A stretch of DNA of 64,000 bases, taken from the NCBI GenBank assembly GCA_032717465.1, contig JAVRFU010003718.1, positions 3,522,445 to 3,586,444 on the forward strand. The letters run 5' to 3'. Below, piece by piece: positions 22,293-31,754 of the stretch. A model generated the notes under the pieces. That model saw nothing but the letters and a program-made list of their open reading frames with translations, was not told the origin of the DNA and searched no databases. The stretch is from Coenobita brevimanus. Taxonomy: Eukaryota > Arthropoda > Malacostraca > Decapoda > Coenobitidae. Numbering within the stretch: the first letter of the stretch is position 1; each line of letters begins with the position of its first letter. The position numbers were made by a program, and so were the translations under genes.

Positions 22293-23678
22293 ATGGAATT
22301 ACATCAGTGGTTCTAATCTCTTTTTGAGTCACGGACCCCTTCGAGAATCTGGTCAACGCTATCAACCGTTTCCCTACAAAAATGCACATAAGCACAATCG
22401 TAGCATTTTGCATGCAATGAATATACATTATTTTATTGAAAACTACCTCACGCAGTATATCACAAAGTATAAAACAGTCTTTACAAAGAATTATGCTTCT
22501 CACTCTTTTTCATGCAAAAACTAATGGCCATTCGAAAAAATGAAATACATCCAACTTGAGCAAATTAAACAAAACAAAAAACTTTAGGTCTGCTCCAAAG
22601 TTCATTTCAATGAGAAACTTGTTGTTGCTGTTTGGCTTGAATAAGATGAAATTGTGGACTGGTCTTTCACAAGGCAACATGCATGTCATCGTTGACATCC
22701 AGTTGATTTCGACTTATCATTTGGATACAGTAAACCCTCATTATACAATGCCTCATTGTACGATATTTCGCTTATACAATGTCAAAATTTTAGTACCCTA
22801 TGCCCACTATACAATGAGAACGATTTGCAACAACGATGGATCATCCGTGGCTCAGTGAACAGCGAATGTGCAAACGCAACAAAAACGTCCTCACACTGTC
22901 GGCATTAGACCACACACACTTGTCCACCGGTCCAGCCTCATTAGCTAGCCCTGCCCAGCCAGGCAGTTCTGACATTGATGAGTGAGGGCTGTGAGTCCCT
23001 GTGACTGTGAGGCCGAGTTGGGACAATTCGCCATCAGGACGATTCCCCATCATTTATTTACGTATCAGTTTATTTAGCAGGTACACTAGTTTTTTAATTA
23101 TGTAAGTTATAAAAGTGATGGTGGTTTATTGTTTATATAGTAAATGTAAAATATGGCATCAAATCATGGGCATTAAATGAAAAATAATAATATTTTGAAA
23201 CGTGAATCTGCTGATTTATGATCGATCCTTCATCTTAGCATAAGGCTACATACAAGACATTGGCATTTATATAAATGCCTAATTACCTTAAGTGAACGAT
23301 CGACATACTTTGGAATTATATAAATAATCTTCATGTTACATCTATATAAATGTTTCGGGATATTTCGGCATCAAGTCAATTCGCCATCACAACAATAACA
23401 AGACAATTCGCCATCGGGACTTTACGTCGTCAGGATGATTCCCCTTCGTTTATTTTCATATCAGTTTATTTAGGAAGTACACTAGTTTTTTAGTACTGTA
23501 CTTGTACCTCTTCAAAGTCGTTTTAAAATATACCCAGGATGTTGTAGTACCAATGGAAATTAATGAAAACAGCTGTGGGTGATGCTAGAATATAATTCAA
23601 AGTCAACTACAGCAAGGTAGAAACAAGTTAAATATTGTCTAAAAGTGAAACTTATAAATGATATCCAAAGCCAATGCT

Positions 23679-25322
23679 ATCTATCTATCTATCTATCTAT
23701 TGACAGATGCCTCAATCCCGTTTGGGGTGGCCACAAACAAATCGCCTCCAAGTCGCCCTGTCCCCCGCCATTTCACTGCCCTGCTCCCAACTCACACCTC
23801 CCTCTCTAATATACCTCTCCACCCCATCCCTCCATCTCATCCTCGGCCTCCCCCTCCCTCTTTCCCCCTCCACCTCACTCACATACACTCTCTTCGTCAG
23901 TCTTTCACCTTCCATCCTCTCCACATGGCCAAACCACCTCAGTGTGTTCCTCATAACGCTTCCTATCACATCCACATCAACACCACAACGCTCCTTTATA
24001 TCCTCATTCGTCAGCCTGTCTCTCCATGTGACTCCACAGGCTCCTCTTAAATAACTCATTTCCACTGCTCTCACTCTTGACTTGTGTCCTTCCAACAACG
24101 TCCAAGCTTCACTTCCGTACGTTAGAGTTGGTATCACAATAAAGTCATGTAGTAACTTTTTCACTTCCATGCTCACTTCCCTGTTTCTTATCACTGCTTT
24201 CAAGGAACCAGCAACCTTTCTTCCCTGCTGTACCCTTTCAAGCACTTCACCCTCCAAACCTCCATCCTTACTCATCACACTACCCAAGTACTTAAACGTA
24301 CTCACATTTTCCAATTCCTCACCATCCATCCTCACTGTACATTCACTGACTTCACCTCCCTCAAAGACCATCATTTTACTCTTCCCTACATTCACCTTTA
24401 GATTCCATTTCGTACACACTCTCTCAAACTCATCCACCAAGCCTTGCAGCTCCCCTTCGTCTTCACTCAACAACACAGTATCATCTGCAAACAACAGTAC
24501 AGGGAGTTTCCAAACACTATCCTCTCTCACCAGGGCCACTCCAGCATCCACTACCCTACCTTGTACCTCTTTTATTACCCCATCCATATACAGATTGAAC
24601 AACCATGGAGACATGACACATCCCTGTTTCAACCCAACCTTCAAAGAGAAAAATTCACTTAGTTCACCATCCATACGCACTGCAGCCTTCGCACCATCGT
24701 ACATACTCTTCACAGCATTCAACAACTTTCAATCTACTCCATATATTCTTAACACTTTCCACAATCCTTGTCTATCCACCTTGTCATATGCTTTCTCCAA
24801 ATCCATGAAAGCCGCATATAACTTCTTTCCCTTCTCTAGAAACTTTTCCACTAAAGATCTGAGAATGAATATCTGATCTACACAACCTCTTCCCTTCCTA
24901 AAGCCTCCCTGTTCTTCTCCAACTAATTTCTCTGTTCTTTCTCTAACTCTGTCAATAAGTATCCTACCATACACTTTTCCTATTATACTAAGAAGACAAA
25001 TGCCCCTATGATTACCACACACTTCTTTTTCCCCTTTTCCTTTGTACAAGGGAATAATTATACCTGATTTCCAATCCTCCGGGACTCTACCTTCATCCCA
25101 GGCCAATCTGCACATCTTCCACATCCATTCTACTACTATCTCTCCCCCATGCTTCAGCATTTCACCACACACTCCATCAATTCCTGGGGCTTTCCCTGAT
25201 TTAACTTTCTTCATTGCTTCCAAAACATCAATCCTACTGATATCTTCCTGTCTTCTCACCTGCCTCCTTCTCCAAGCCATTCCCCAGCCACTTATACTCG
25301 TATTACTTCCATCCTCTACGTT
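23679..25322 (-). mobile_element. LINE-A3, 5'-truncated, recent
   Basis: The minus-strand copy has a (GATA)n tail at 23679-23701 and is truncated at 25322, before the RT domain (NVEDGSNTSISGWGMAWRRR). A 7 bp target duplication CAATGCT flanks it (23672-23678 and 25323-25329). The sister copy of the host element at 48384 reads CCAATGCTACTGAATG without an insertion, which confirms the site. One nonsense change (GGA to TGA near 24728) splits an otherwise open RT-to-C-terminus frame with LLFADDTVLLSEDE, RWFGHVERM and GRGRPRMRWRDG. Confidence 0.95.
23712..24725 (-). CDS. LINE-A3 RT C-terminal half, open frame
   Basis: A 337-codon frame covers the last RT blocks and C-terminal region: VGLKQGCVMSPWLFNLYMDG, LPVLLFADDTVLLSEDEG (the FADD carries two catalytic aspartates), VNVGKSKMMVFEGGEV, VSTFKYLGSVM, PTLTYGSEAWTL, VRAVEMSYLRGACGVTWRDR, RWFGHVERM and GRGRPRMRWRDG, ending FVCGHPKRD. 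It belongs to a 5'-truncated retrotransposon with no promoter, so it is open but not expected to act. Only one stop (near 24728) separates it from the upstream RT part. Confidence 0.85.
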   Translation of the reverse strand: MLNAVKSMYDGAKAAVRMDGELSEFFSLKVGLKQGCVMSPWLFNLYMDGVIKEVQGRVVDAGVALVREDSVWKLPVLLFADDTVLLSEDEGELQGLVDEFERVCTKWNLKVNVGKSKMMVFEGGEVSECTVRMDGEELENVSTFKYLGSVMSKDGGLEGEVLERVQQGRKVAGSLKAVIRNREVSMEVKKLLHDFIVIPTLTYGSEAWTLLEGHKSRVRAVEMSYLRGACGVTWRDRLTNEDIKERCGVDVDVIGSVMRNTLRWFGHVERMEGERLTKRVYVSEVEGERGRGRPRMRWRDGVERYIREGGVSWEQGSEMAGDRATWRRFVCGHPKRD

Positions 25323-26011
25323 CAATGCTACTGAATGAAAATAGACTTTGATAGATCCCCCTGAGAATTAGTTATTAAAGTATCAGTTAATCAGTAATAA
25401 GTATGTTTATAGAATGACGGGGAATTGTCCTGACGGGGAACGTGCATATTATGACGGCAAATTGTCGACTTCATGGCGAATTCTCTAAGAACCACATAAA
25501 CAACCGTTGCTTGCTTCAGTAAAGGTAAGATCTACTGTATACTGTAGTTTTCATGCTTTTTTCTCTTTATTCACTATTAATGTGTTAATTTAAATGTTTA
25601 AACATAAGGATATTTCATGTATGTGAGTGCCAAGGTGTGTGTAGGCGAGAGTTTAGGAACTTCTGGGAACGTATCCCCATTGACTCCATGTTATAATGGA
25701 ATTGCTATACGATGGATTGCTTTACGATGGGGTTTTAAGGAACGGAACCCCATCGTATAATGAGGGTTTACTGTAGAAACAAGTGCTGAAATCCGACTGG
25801 CAATGGTATGTAGTTGCAAATGGAATCACAGCAACCATAGCTCGCTTTGCCAAACGAGGGTAGGCGTGCATCAACGAACACCAGAATTCTTAAAGACTTT
25901 GAGCTTCTTTGTATGTTTTTTTAAGTTAATGATGCCAAACGGCATCATGCAATCTCGCTAAATTGTTCTCAATAACTCTGACCTTCACGGACCCCAGGTT
26001 AAGAACCCCAG

Positions 26012-26481
26012 CATTAGATCATTTCAGTCTCGCCACAGTACATGGCATTAGATCATTTCAGTCTCGCCACAGTACATGGCATTAGATCGTTTCAGTCTCG
26101 CCACAGTACATGGCATTAGATCGTTTCAGTCTCGCCACAGTACATGGCATTAGATCGTTTCAGTCTCGCCACAGTACATAGCATTAGATTTATTTCAGTC
26201 TCGCCACAGTACATGGCATTAGATCGTTTCAGTCTCGCCACAGTACATGGCATTAGATCGTTTCAGTTTCGCCACAGTACATGGCATTAGATCGTTTCAG
26301 TCTCGCCACAGTACATGGCATTAGATCGTTTCAGTCTCGCCACAGTACATGGCATTAGATCGTTTCAGTCTCGCCACAGTACATGGCATTAGATCGTTTC
26401 AGTCTCGCCACAGTACATGGCATTAGATCGTTTCAGTCTCGCCACAGTACATGGCATTAGATAGGTTCAGTCTTGCCACAG
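26012..26481. repeat. 34 bp minisatellite array 2
   Basis: A partial unit (26012-26038) and 13 units of TACATGGCATTAGATCGTTT plus CAGTCTCGCCACAG run to 26481, with one single-base insertion near 26188. The array is flanked by the hAT-like element and by the W right arm. Units here are more uniform than in array 1. Confidence 0.95.
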
Positions 26482-27015
26482 TACACCCGAAAACAGTAAT
26501 TTTCTCCCACGCATTAGCCGGAGTAGCGGCCAGTGAACGACTGGAGGATCGAGCACCCCACATCCAATACCACTACCCCAACCACACTGTAAACGTTGTT
26601 GGACAGATGCGGAACGACCAAAGCTGGCGATGTTATAGTGTCATGATTGTCGTTATACACTATCAGAACCAGTGGGAGTAAATATATACAGGTATTTAAT
26701 GTGTGATACTGTGGTTTTATCAACAACATATGGGAAAGGCATGAAAATGAAAGAACTCCTACAATGTGTTATGTGTTATTGTATATATACTTAAGTAGGA
26801 TATTATAATGTTACAAATAAGTATAGTCAACAGCATCTCTTAAAAGATGTCTTTTCTTATACAATCTTGTTCCCACCTCCACCATTCATCTCTCTGGGTT
26901 CCTGTCTCCACCGTACGCCCCTTTTATCCTCTCGTCCCCCATTCCCAACCTTTGCTAACCAGTATAAACAAAGATAGTGATGAAATGATCCACCAGGTAT
27001 TGATCATATTACAGT
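26482..27015. mobile_element. W2 right arm
   Basis: Nearly identical to 52552-53085 and clearly related to 3324-3860. The first 350 bp are inverted relative to the left arm at 21950-22292. It ends where the LINE-B3 fragment begins. No gene. Confidence 0.85.
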
Positions 27016-28098
27016 ATATGGAGTGGAGGGGAAATTGTGGAGTGCTGTGAAGAGTATGTACGAGGGAGCTAGGGCTACGGTGCCAGTGGATGGTGAGCTG
27101 AGTTCTTTAATGTCAATGTGGGACTGAAACAGTTGTGTGATGTCTCCATGGCTGTTTAATATATACATGGATGGGGTTGTAAAGGAGGTGCAAGGTAGGG
27201 CAGTGGATGTGGGGGTGGCTCTAATGAATGAGGGTGAGATTTGGAAGATTCCGGTGTTGCTGTTTGCTGATGATGCAGTATGTTGAGTGAGGATGAATGG
27301 GAGTTCCAAGATTTGGTGAATGAATTTGGGACAATGTGTAGGAGGAGGAATTGGAAAGTTAATGTAAACAAAGATAAAGTTATGGTGTTTGAGAGGAATG
27401 AAGTCACAGAGTGTGCAGTGAGGTTGGATGGTGAGGATATGGAGAATGTGAGTGCATTCAAGTACTTGGGTAGTGTGATGAGTAAGGATGGAACTTTGGG
27501 GAATGAAGTGCGTGAAAGGGTACAGCAGGGAAGGCAGGTTGTTGGTACACTGAAAGCAGTGATGAGAAATAGTGAAGTGAGTATGGAAGTTAAGAAGTCA
27601 CTCCATGACAGTATTGTGATCCCTACCCTGACGTATGGAAGCAAGGCGTGGATCTTGCAAAAGGGGAACCAGTCAAGAGTAAGAGCAGTGGAAATGAGTT
27701 ACTTGAGAGGAGTATGTGGAGTGACGTGGAGGGACAGGTTGACGAATGAAGAAGTGAAGGAACGTTGTGGGGTGGATGTGGATGTGCTTGAGAAGATTTG
27801 GAGAAATAACCTCAGGTGGGTTGGACATGTGAAGAGAATGGAGAATGACTAAGAGGGTGTATGTAGATGAGGTGGAGGGAGTGAGAGGGAGGGGTAGACC
27901 GAGGATGAGGTGGAGGGAGTGAGAGGGAGGGGTAGACCGAGGATGAGGTGGAGGGATGGAGTTGAGAGATATACGAGGGAGGGGAGGGTGAGTTGGGGGG
28001 AGGGTAGTCAAATGGTGGGTGACAGAGCGACTTGGAGGCGTTTTCTCTGCGGCCACCCTTTGCGGGATTAGGGCGTAGGGCTATAGATAGATAGATAG
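27016..28098 (+). mobile_element. LINE-B3 fragment, plus strand
   Basis: Starts at YGVEGKLWSAVKSMYEGARAT and runs to a (TAGA)n tail. It shares the same defects as LINE-B1 (lost GGGTG in the LKQGC block, frame loss after FADDAV, a deletion giving RMEND), so all three are duplicated copies of one insertion. A 190-codon frame (27280-27852) keeps the C-terminal region. Two 38 bp repeat units begin at 27869. Confidence 0.9.
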
Positions 28099-29803
28099 GC
28101 ATTAATTAAACATATGAAACATGCATAACACTCATCTATCGGTGATAATGTTGTGTTGGAAGAGGGAAGCTAGCAGTCTCCTGCTGAGCAGTGTTGCCAG
28201 ATTCCCAAACCCATATTATCTTACACGGCACGTTAAAATTATCACTTTTGGATCAAAATTATCTCACTCATAAACAAAGGCATTTCTTCACATCTGTTCC
28301 AAAATCTTTCTGCCTCTATATAATCCTCTTACCAGATCATCACCATTCCCCTTGTACATGATCATCAACACTGAATCCTGTGTTGCCCCATGAGGAGCGA
28401 AAGTACCAGGGCCTAGGCAAGTTGGACCTGACATTTAAGATGAGAGTCAGCAGCCTCACTCATCCCTGAGCGGCATTACTTGAGCAATAAACCCCAACCA
28501 CCATCTGATATAAACCTGCACTGCCTCAATCCAAATGGAGTGCCTTAATTACCCACTAAATCACCAGGTGCCATCATTTGCTTATATGATTACCACCCAG
28601 CATAGTAGATGGTTTCCTGGTGTACAGGAAACCATTTGGCTTGTCACACTTCTCTTGTCCACATATATAATTATACTATTCAGCCAATTATCTGGGAAAA
28701 CACACTCATAAACAATCATAACCGGTAACTATCTTCAATCCTATATCTCATGAGGCCTTCTCCATTTCAGCAGTCAACCCAGACACAGTTGCTGGCTTCC
28801 CCACCTGCATCCCTCCTATTGCCCTGCTCACAGTAGCAGCATCAATCAAAGGCCAACAGCCAAACGCTGGATCTGCTGGCTTCAAACCTTCCCTGTCCCA
28901 AACTCATCATTCAACAACCAGTTGTAATGCTCTCTCCAGGCATCTTGAATACCCTCACTGCCCACCACTAACTTTCCTTCAACATTCTTCACACACTGAT
29001 ATCCCAATAGTCCCTCTTCATCTGATTTGCCACCTTAAGTATCATAGTCTTCTTCTGCACATTATTAAGGTTGTCAAGTAAATGTCTCTAAGACTCAGAT
29101 TTTGCCCTGAAAACCTCTTATCTAGCCCTATCCTTGGCACTAAACTGTGAAACTATTTTTGAACAAGTCAGCCAAGCAGCATAATTTGTATGAAAGTATA
29201 GTTCACAAGAAATGAGCTGACAATTATCTTACCTAACTTCTTATACCAAGACGTAGACTCGTCACATACCGAACAAACCACATTTTCTGGCCCTGAGTCG
29301 GTCAGTTAATAACCAGCATCGGTCACAAAGCCCTTTTCACACTTGCTGCACTTAATGTGAAAACTTGAATTTCACTGCCCCCTCATCATTAGCATTTCTA
29401 GTTTTTCAATCACTGTCCAACAAAGACACTACCCACATCATGTAACACCTAACACATTTTATCTCACTGTCCAAATCTTACTCTTGTTCGCATTAAGCTC
29501 CCACACCACACAATATACTTAGTGCGGAACTGCACACTCAGTTATTATATGAAATGAAGGGCAAGGGAATAAATAAATAAATGCTTCTCGACACAACAAC
29601 AGTTAACACAACAGCTTAGGCAGGCAGCAGCTGGTATGGGACGTGGGTCATGTGGGTCGGCTTAGATTAAAGAACTCTACCAGCGACCAACAAAAGTACA
29701 ACACAGGAGTTGTAAACAAATGAACCTACGTGGAAATCCACTAGCTAAATGCACCCACTTCCCACTCTGTTTCTCCCGTGCAGCTAAGAGATATTAACAT
29801 GCT
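28099..29803. repeat. Segment S, copy 2
   Basis: Matches 9306-11021 and 54135-55847 throughout with scattered substitutions and small gaps (for example a shortened stretch near 28715). It holds the RTE/BovB-type remnant at about 28650-29110 on the minus strand (KRAFGCWPL.. and VVGSEGIQDAW-like text) and the degenerate repeat of 10545. No gene. Confidence 0.85.
28650..29110 (-). pseudogene. Old RTE/BovB-type RT remnant, copy 2
   Basis: Duplicate of 9860-10330 with the same order of motif remnants and the same interruptions. Its decay clearly predates the duplication, because the stops are shared. Confidence 0.4.
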
Positions 29804-30086
29804 GGTGAATAATTAACAGAAAAATTAAATGTTTGTGTTATTGCACGATGGTTACTTCCCTCTGCCCGAAATTGGGACTCTGCTGTTGTTCGAGATATTT
29901 TTCTGGCTCTCTGGAATGAACCTACATCTTTAGGTGGTAAAACAGATCTGGATGATGACGATGATAACAATGTTGAATTGTAAATAACATTCAATAAAGT
30001 TTGTTTCATTTAACCTGGCCTCCCCATCACCCCTTACAGCCAGCCCAGTCCACAGGCAAAGACAGACAGAAAAAAAGGGCATAAAA
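29804..30086 (+). repeat. Exon-like repeat, copy c
   Basis: Same structure as copy b: acceptor-like AG at 29818-29819, open frame through VIARWLLPSARNWDSAVVRD and LDDDDDNNVEL, stop at 29981-29983, AATAAA near 29993. It stops at GGGCATAAAA, where a CR1-type 3' fragment begins, earlier than copies a and d. Confidence 0.55.
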
Positions 30087-30355
30087 TTGACAAAGATCTG
30101 TTTTTATGGGATAAGAGAGTAACAAGAGGACACGGGATGAAACTTAGGAAGCCAAGCTGCTTGAAGGATATCAAAAAATATAGTTTTCCTTATAGATGTA
30201 TAGACCTATGGAATAACCTGGACAAAGAGATCGTCCAGTCTAAAAACTTAAATGAGTTTAAAGCTAAATTTGACTTATTGAGAAACAGAGACGGGACCCC
30301 ACGAGCGTAGCTCATTTCCTGTATATCACAAGTAGGTAAATACAATTAGGTAAAC
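30086..30355 (+). mobile_element. C2: 3' end fragment of a CR1-type LINE
   Basis: Encodes the conserved end of the RT protein: LWDKRVTRGHGMKLRKPSC, DIKKYSFPYRCIDLWNNLDK and EIVQSKNLNEFKAKFDLL, then the tail AGGTAAATACAATTAGGTAAA. It is followed with no gap by the endonuclease part of C3. In block II this place holds ORF1 and the N-terminal part of ORF2 instead. A 5'-truncated insertion plus deletion, or a conversion event, would explain it. Confidence 0.85.
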
Positions 30356-31754
30356 GTCAAAAATAATTTGAAGGTGATATATACTAATGTTGATGGTTTC
30401 ATATTGACAAAGATCGAAATTAACGATTTCTTGAGAGAACATGAACCTGATGTCATGTACTTTGTAGAGACCTAATTAAGAGAAGATATTGATGTTCATT
30501 TGGGAGGTGGTAAATACAAACTGTGGATAAAAGACAGAAAAGAAAAAAAGGGAGGAGGAGTGATGATAGCAGTGAAGAACAACATAAATGTAGATACTGT
30601 GGAAATGGGAGAAGGCAGGGCTGAAGTGATATATTTGAAATTAGAAACTGGAGAGAATGTTACGAGAGATATGGCGGTAGTGTATGTTCCCCCAAAGACG
30701 AGAGCATGGAAGGATGACTAATACCATGAGATGTTGTCAGATATGGCTAGCTATTTGCAAAAAATAATTGAGAAAAGCAATAATATAATTTTAGTGGGTG
30801 ATTTTAACTGTAAAGAGGTAAACTGGGATGAATGGTACTCGGGAGATGGCGAGGATTCGTGGGGCACTATGTTATTAAATATAATAATGAATAATGTGAT
30901 GACGCAGTGGGTCAAAAAAGAGACACGGTTTCGAGGTAAGGACACACCAGCAAGGTTAGATTTACTGTTCACCAAAGAACCTGATGTAATAGAATCATTG
31001 GAATATCTCTGTCCTTTGGGAAAAAGTGATCACGTGGTCATTGAGTTCCAGATGTTAATAGGAAACGTCGAGCCAAGAGACGAGCTTCATAGACAGGCAA
31101 GATACAACTTTGGGAAAGCAAATTTTACAGGATTGAGAAACTTTTTTGAAAATGCAGATTGGAGAAAATTCAGAGAAACAAGAGAGATACAGAGGAAGTG
31201 GGATATCTTTCTAGACCTCTATAATTTGGGAATGGAAAAATTTGTACCAAGAGTAAGAGGGAAAGAAAGCAGGAAAAAGGAGTGGTTTAATAGAAGGTGT
31301 ATGATAGCAAAAAAAAGAGAGAGATAAGGCGTGGAACAATTGGAGAAAGAGAGGTAACAACAGAACAAAGGAAGAATATAAAAGAACAAGAAATAAATAC
31401 ACAAGAATACGTAGAGAAGAAGAAAGGAATTTTGAAAAAGGTATAATAGACAAATGTATTATAGATTTGTTAATGGCAAACTGAAACAAAAGGAAGGAAT
31501 CACCAAACTGAAAGTAGGAGAGGTCTTTAAGGATGCGGCAATGCAAGCAGAAATAATGAACAAACGTTTCCAGTCAGTTTTCACTAAAGAAAAGGAGCTT
31601 GTGGAAGGGAAGGGAGTGATTAGAAATGTTCTGGTGATAAAAGATATAAAAGTGGAGGTACAGGAAGTGTATAAATTACTGGAACCTCAAGATGTAAGGA
31701 AAGCCCCAGGACCTGTTGGAATTTCTAATTGGGTACTGAAGGAATGCAGACAAC
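30356..31754 (+). pseudogene. C3 part 1: CR1-type endonuclease
   Basis: The plus strand reads VIYTNVDGF, INDFLREHEPDVMYFVET, GGGVMIAVKNNINVDTVEMG, MAVVYVPPKTRAWKDD, IILVGDFNCKEVNWDEWY, QARYNFGKANFTGLRNFF and the linker RFVNGKLKQKEGITKL. These match the EEP-type endonuclease order (VET, VYVPP, GDFN, LGKSDHVVIEF). Stops near 30474 and 30719 and a frame change at the A run near 31310 break it. The A-run break is also present in C7, so it predates the duplication. The copy is interrupted at 31754 by LINE-B4 and resumes at 34946. Confidence 0.9.

Larger units (their letters stand above)
22728..25773. mobile_element. pogo/Tigger-like element P2a nested in H1
   Basis: Inverted ends CAGTAAACCCTCATTATACA (left) and, reversed, CAGTAAACCCTCATTATACG (right), with TA at 22726-22727 and 25774-25775. 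Internal text contains repeated TCGCCATC..GAC..GATTCCCC motifs (near 23028, 23410) with an inverted version near 25435. Without LINE-A3 it would be about 1.4 kb and no transposase is visible. The same element is at 44249-48833. Confidence 0.8.
22308..26011. mobile_element. hAT-like element H1 inserted in the minisatellite
   Basis: Ends are CAGTGGTTCTAATCTC at the left and, reversed, CTGGGGTTCTTAACCTGGGG at the right; CAGTGGTTCT-type ends are common in hAT elements. The flanking 8 bp are AATTACAT (22300-22307) and CATTAGAT (26012-26019), two mismatches apart; the minisatellite unit itself contains CATTAGAT, so this is the expected 8 bp target duplication. The element interrupts a 34 bp unit. 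It carries pogo-like P2a, which carries LINE-A3. No transposase frame is seen. A second copy is at 43826-49071. Confidence 0.75.

Noticed and set aside
26451..26681. Frames beginning with ALDRFSLATVH as proteins (26451, 49646, 52509)
   Set aside because: The first part is the translated 34 bp minisatellite and the rest is the W arm. The frame is a chance of the 34 bp period.
29794..30009. The 71-codon minus-strand frame repeated at 7480, 11010, 29794 and 55839 as the coding strand of the exon-like repeat
   Set aside because: It is present in all copies, but the plus strand offers an acceptor site, an open frame, a stop and AATAAA in the right order. I prefer the plus strand without excluding the other.
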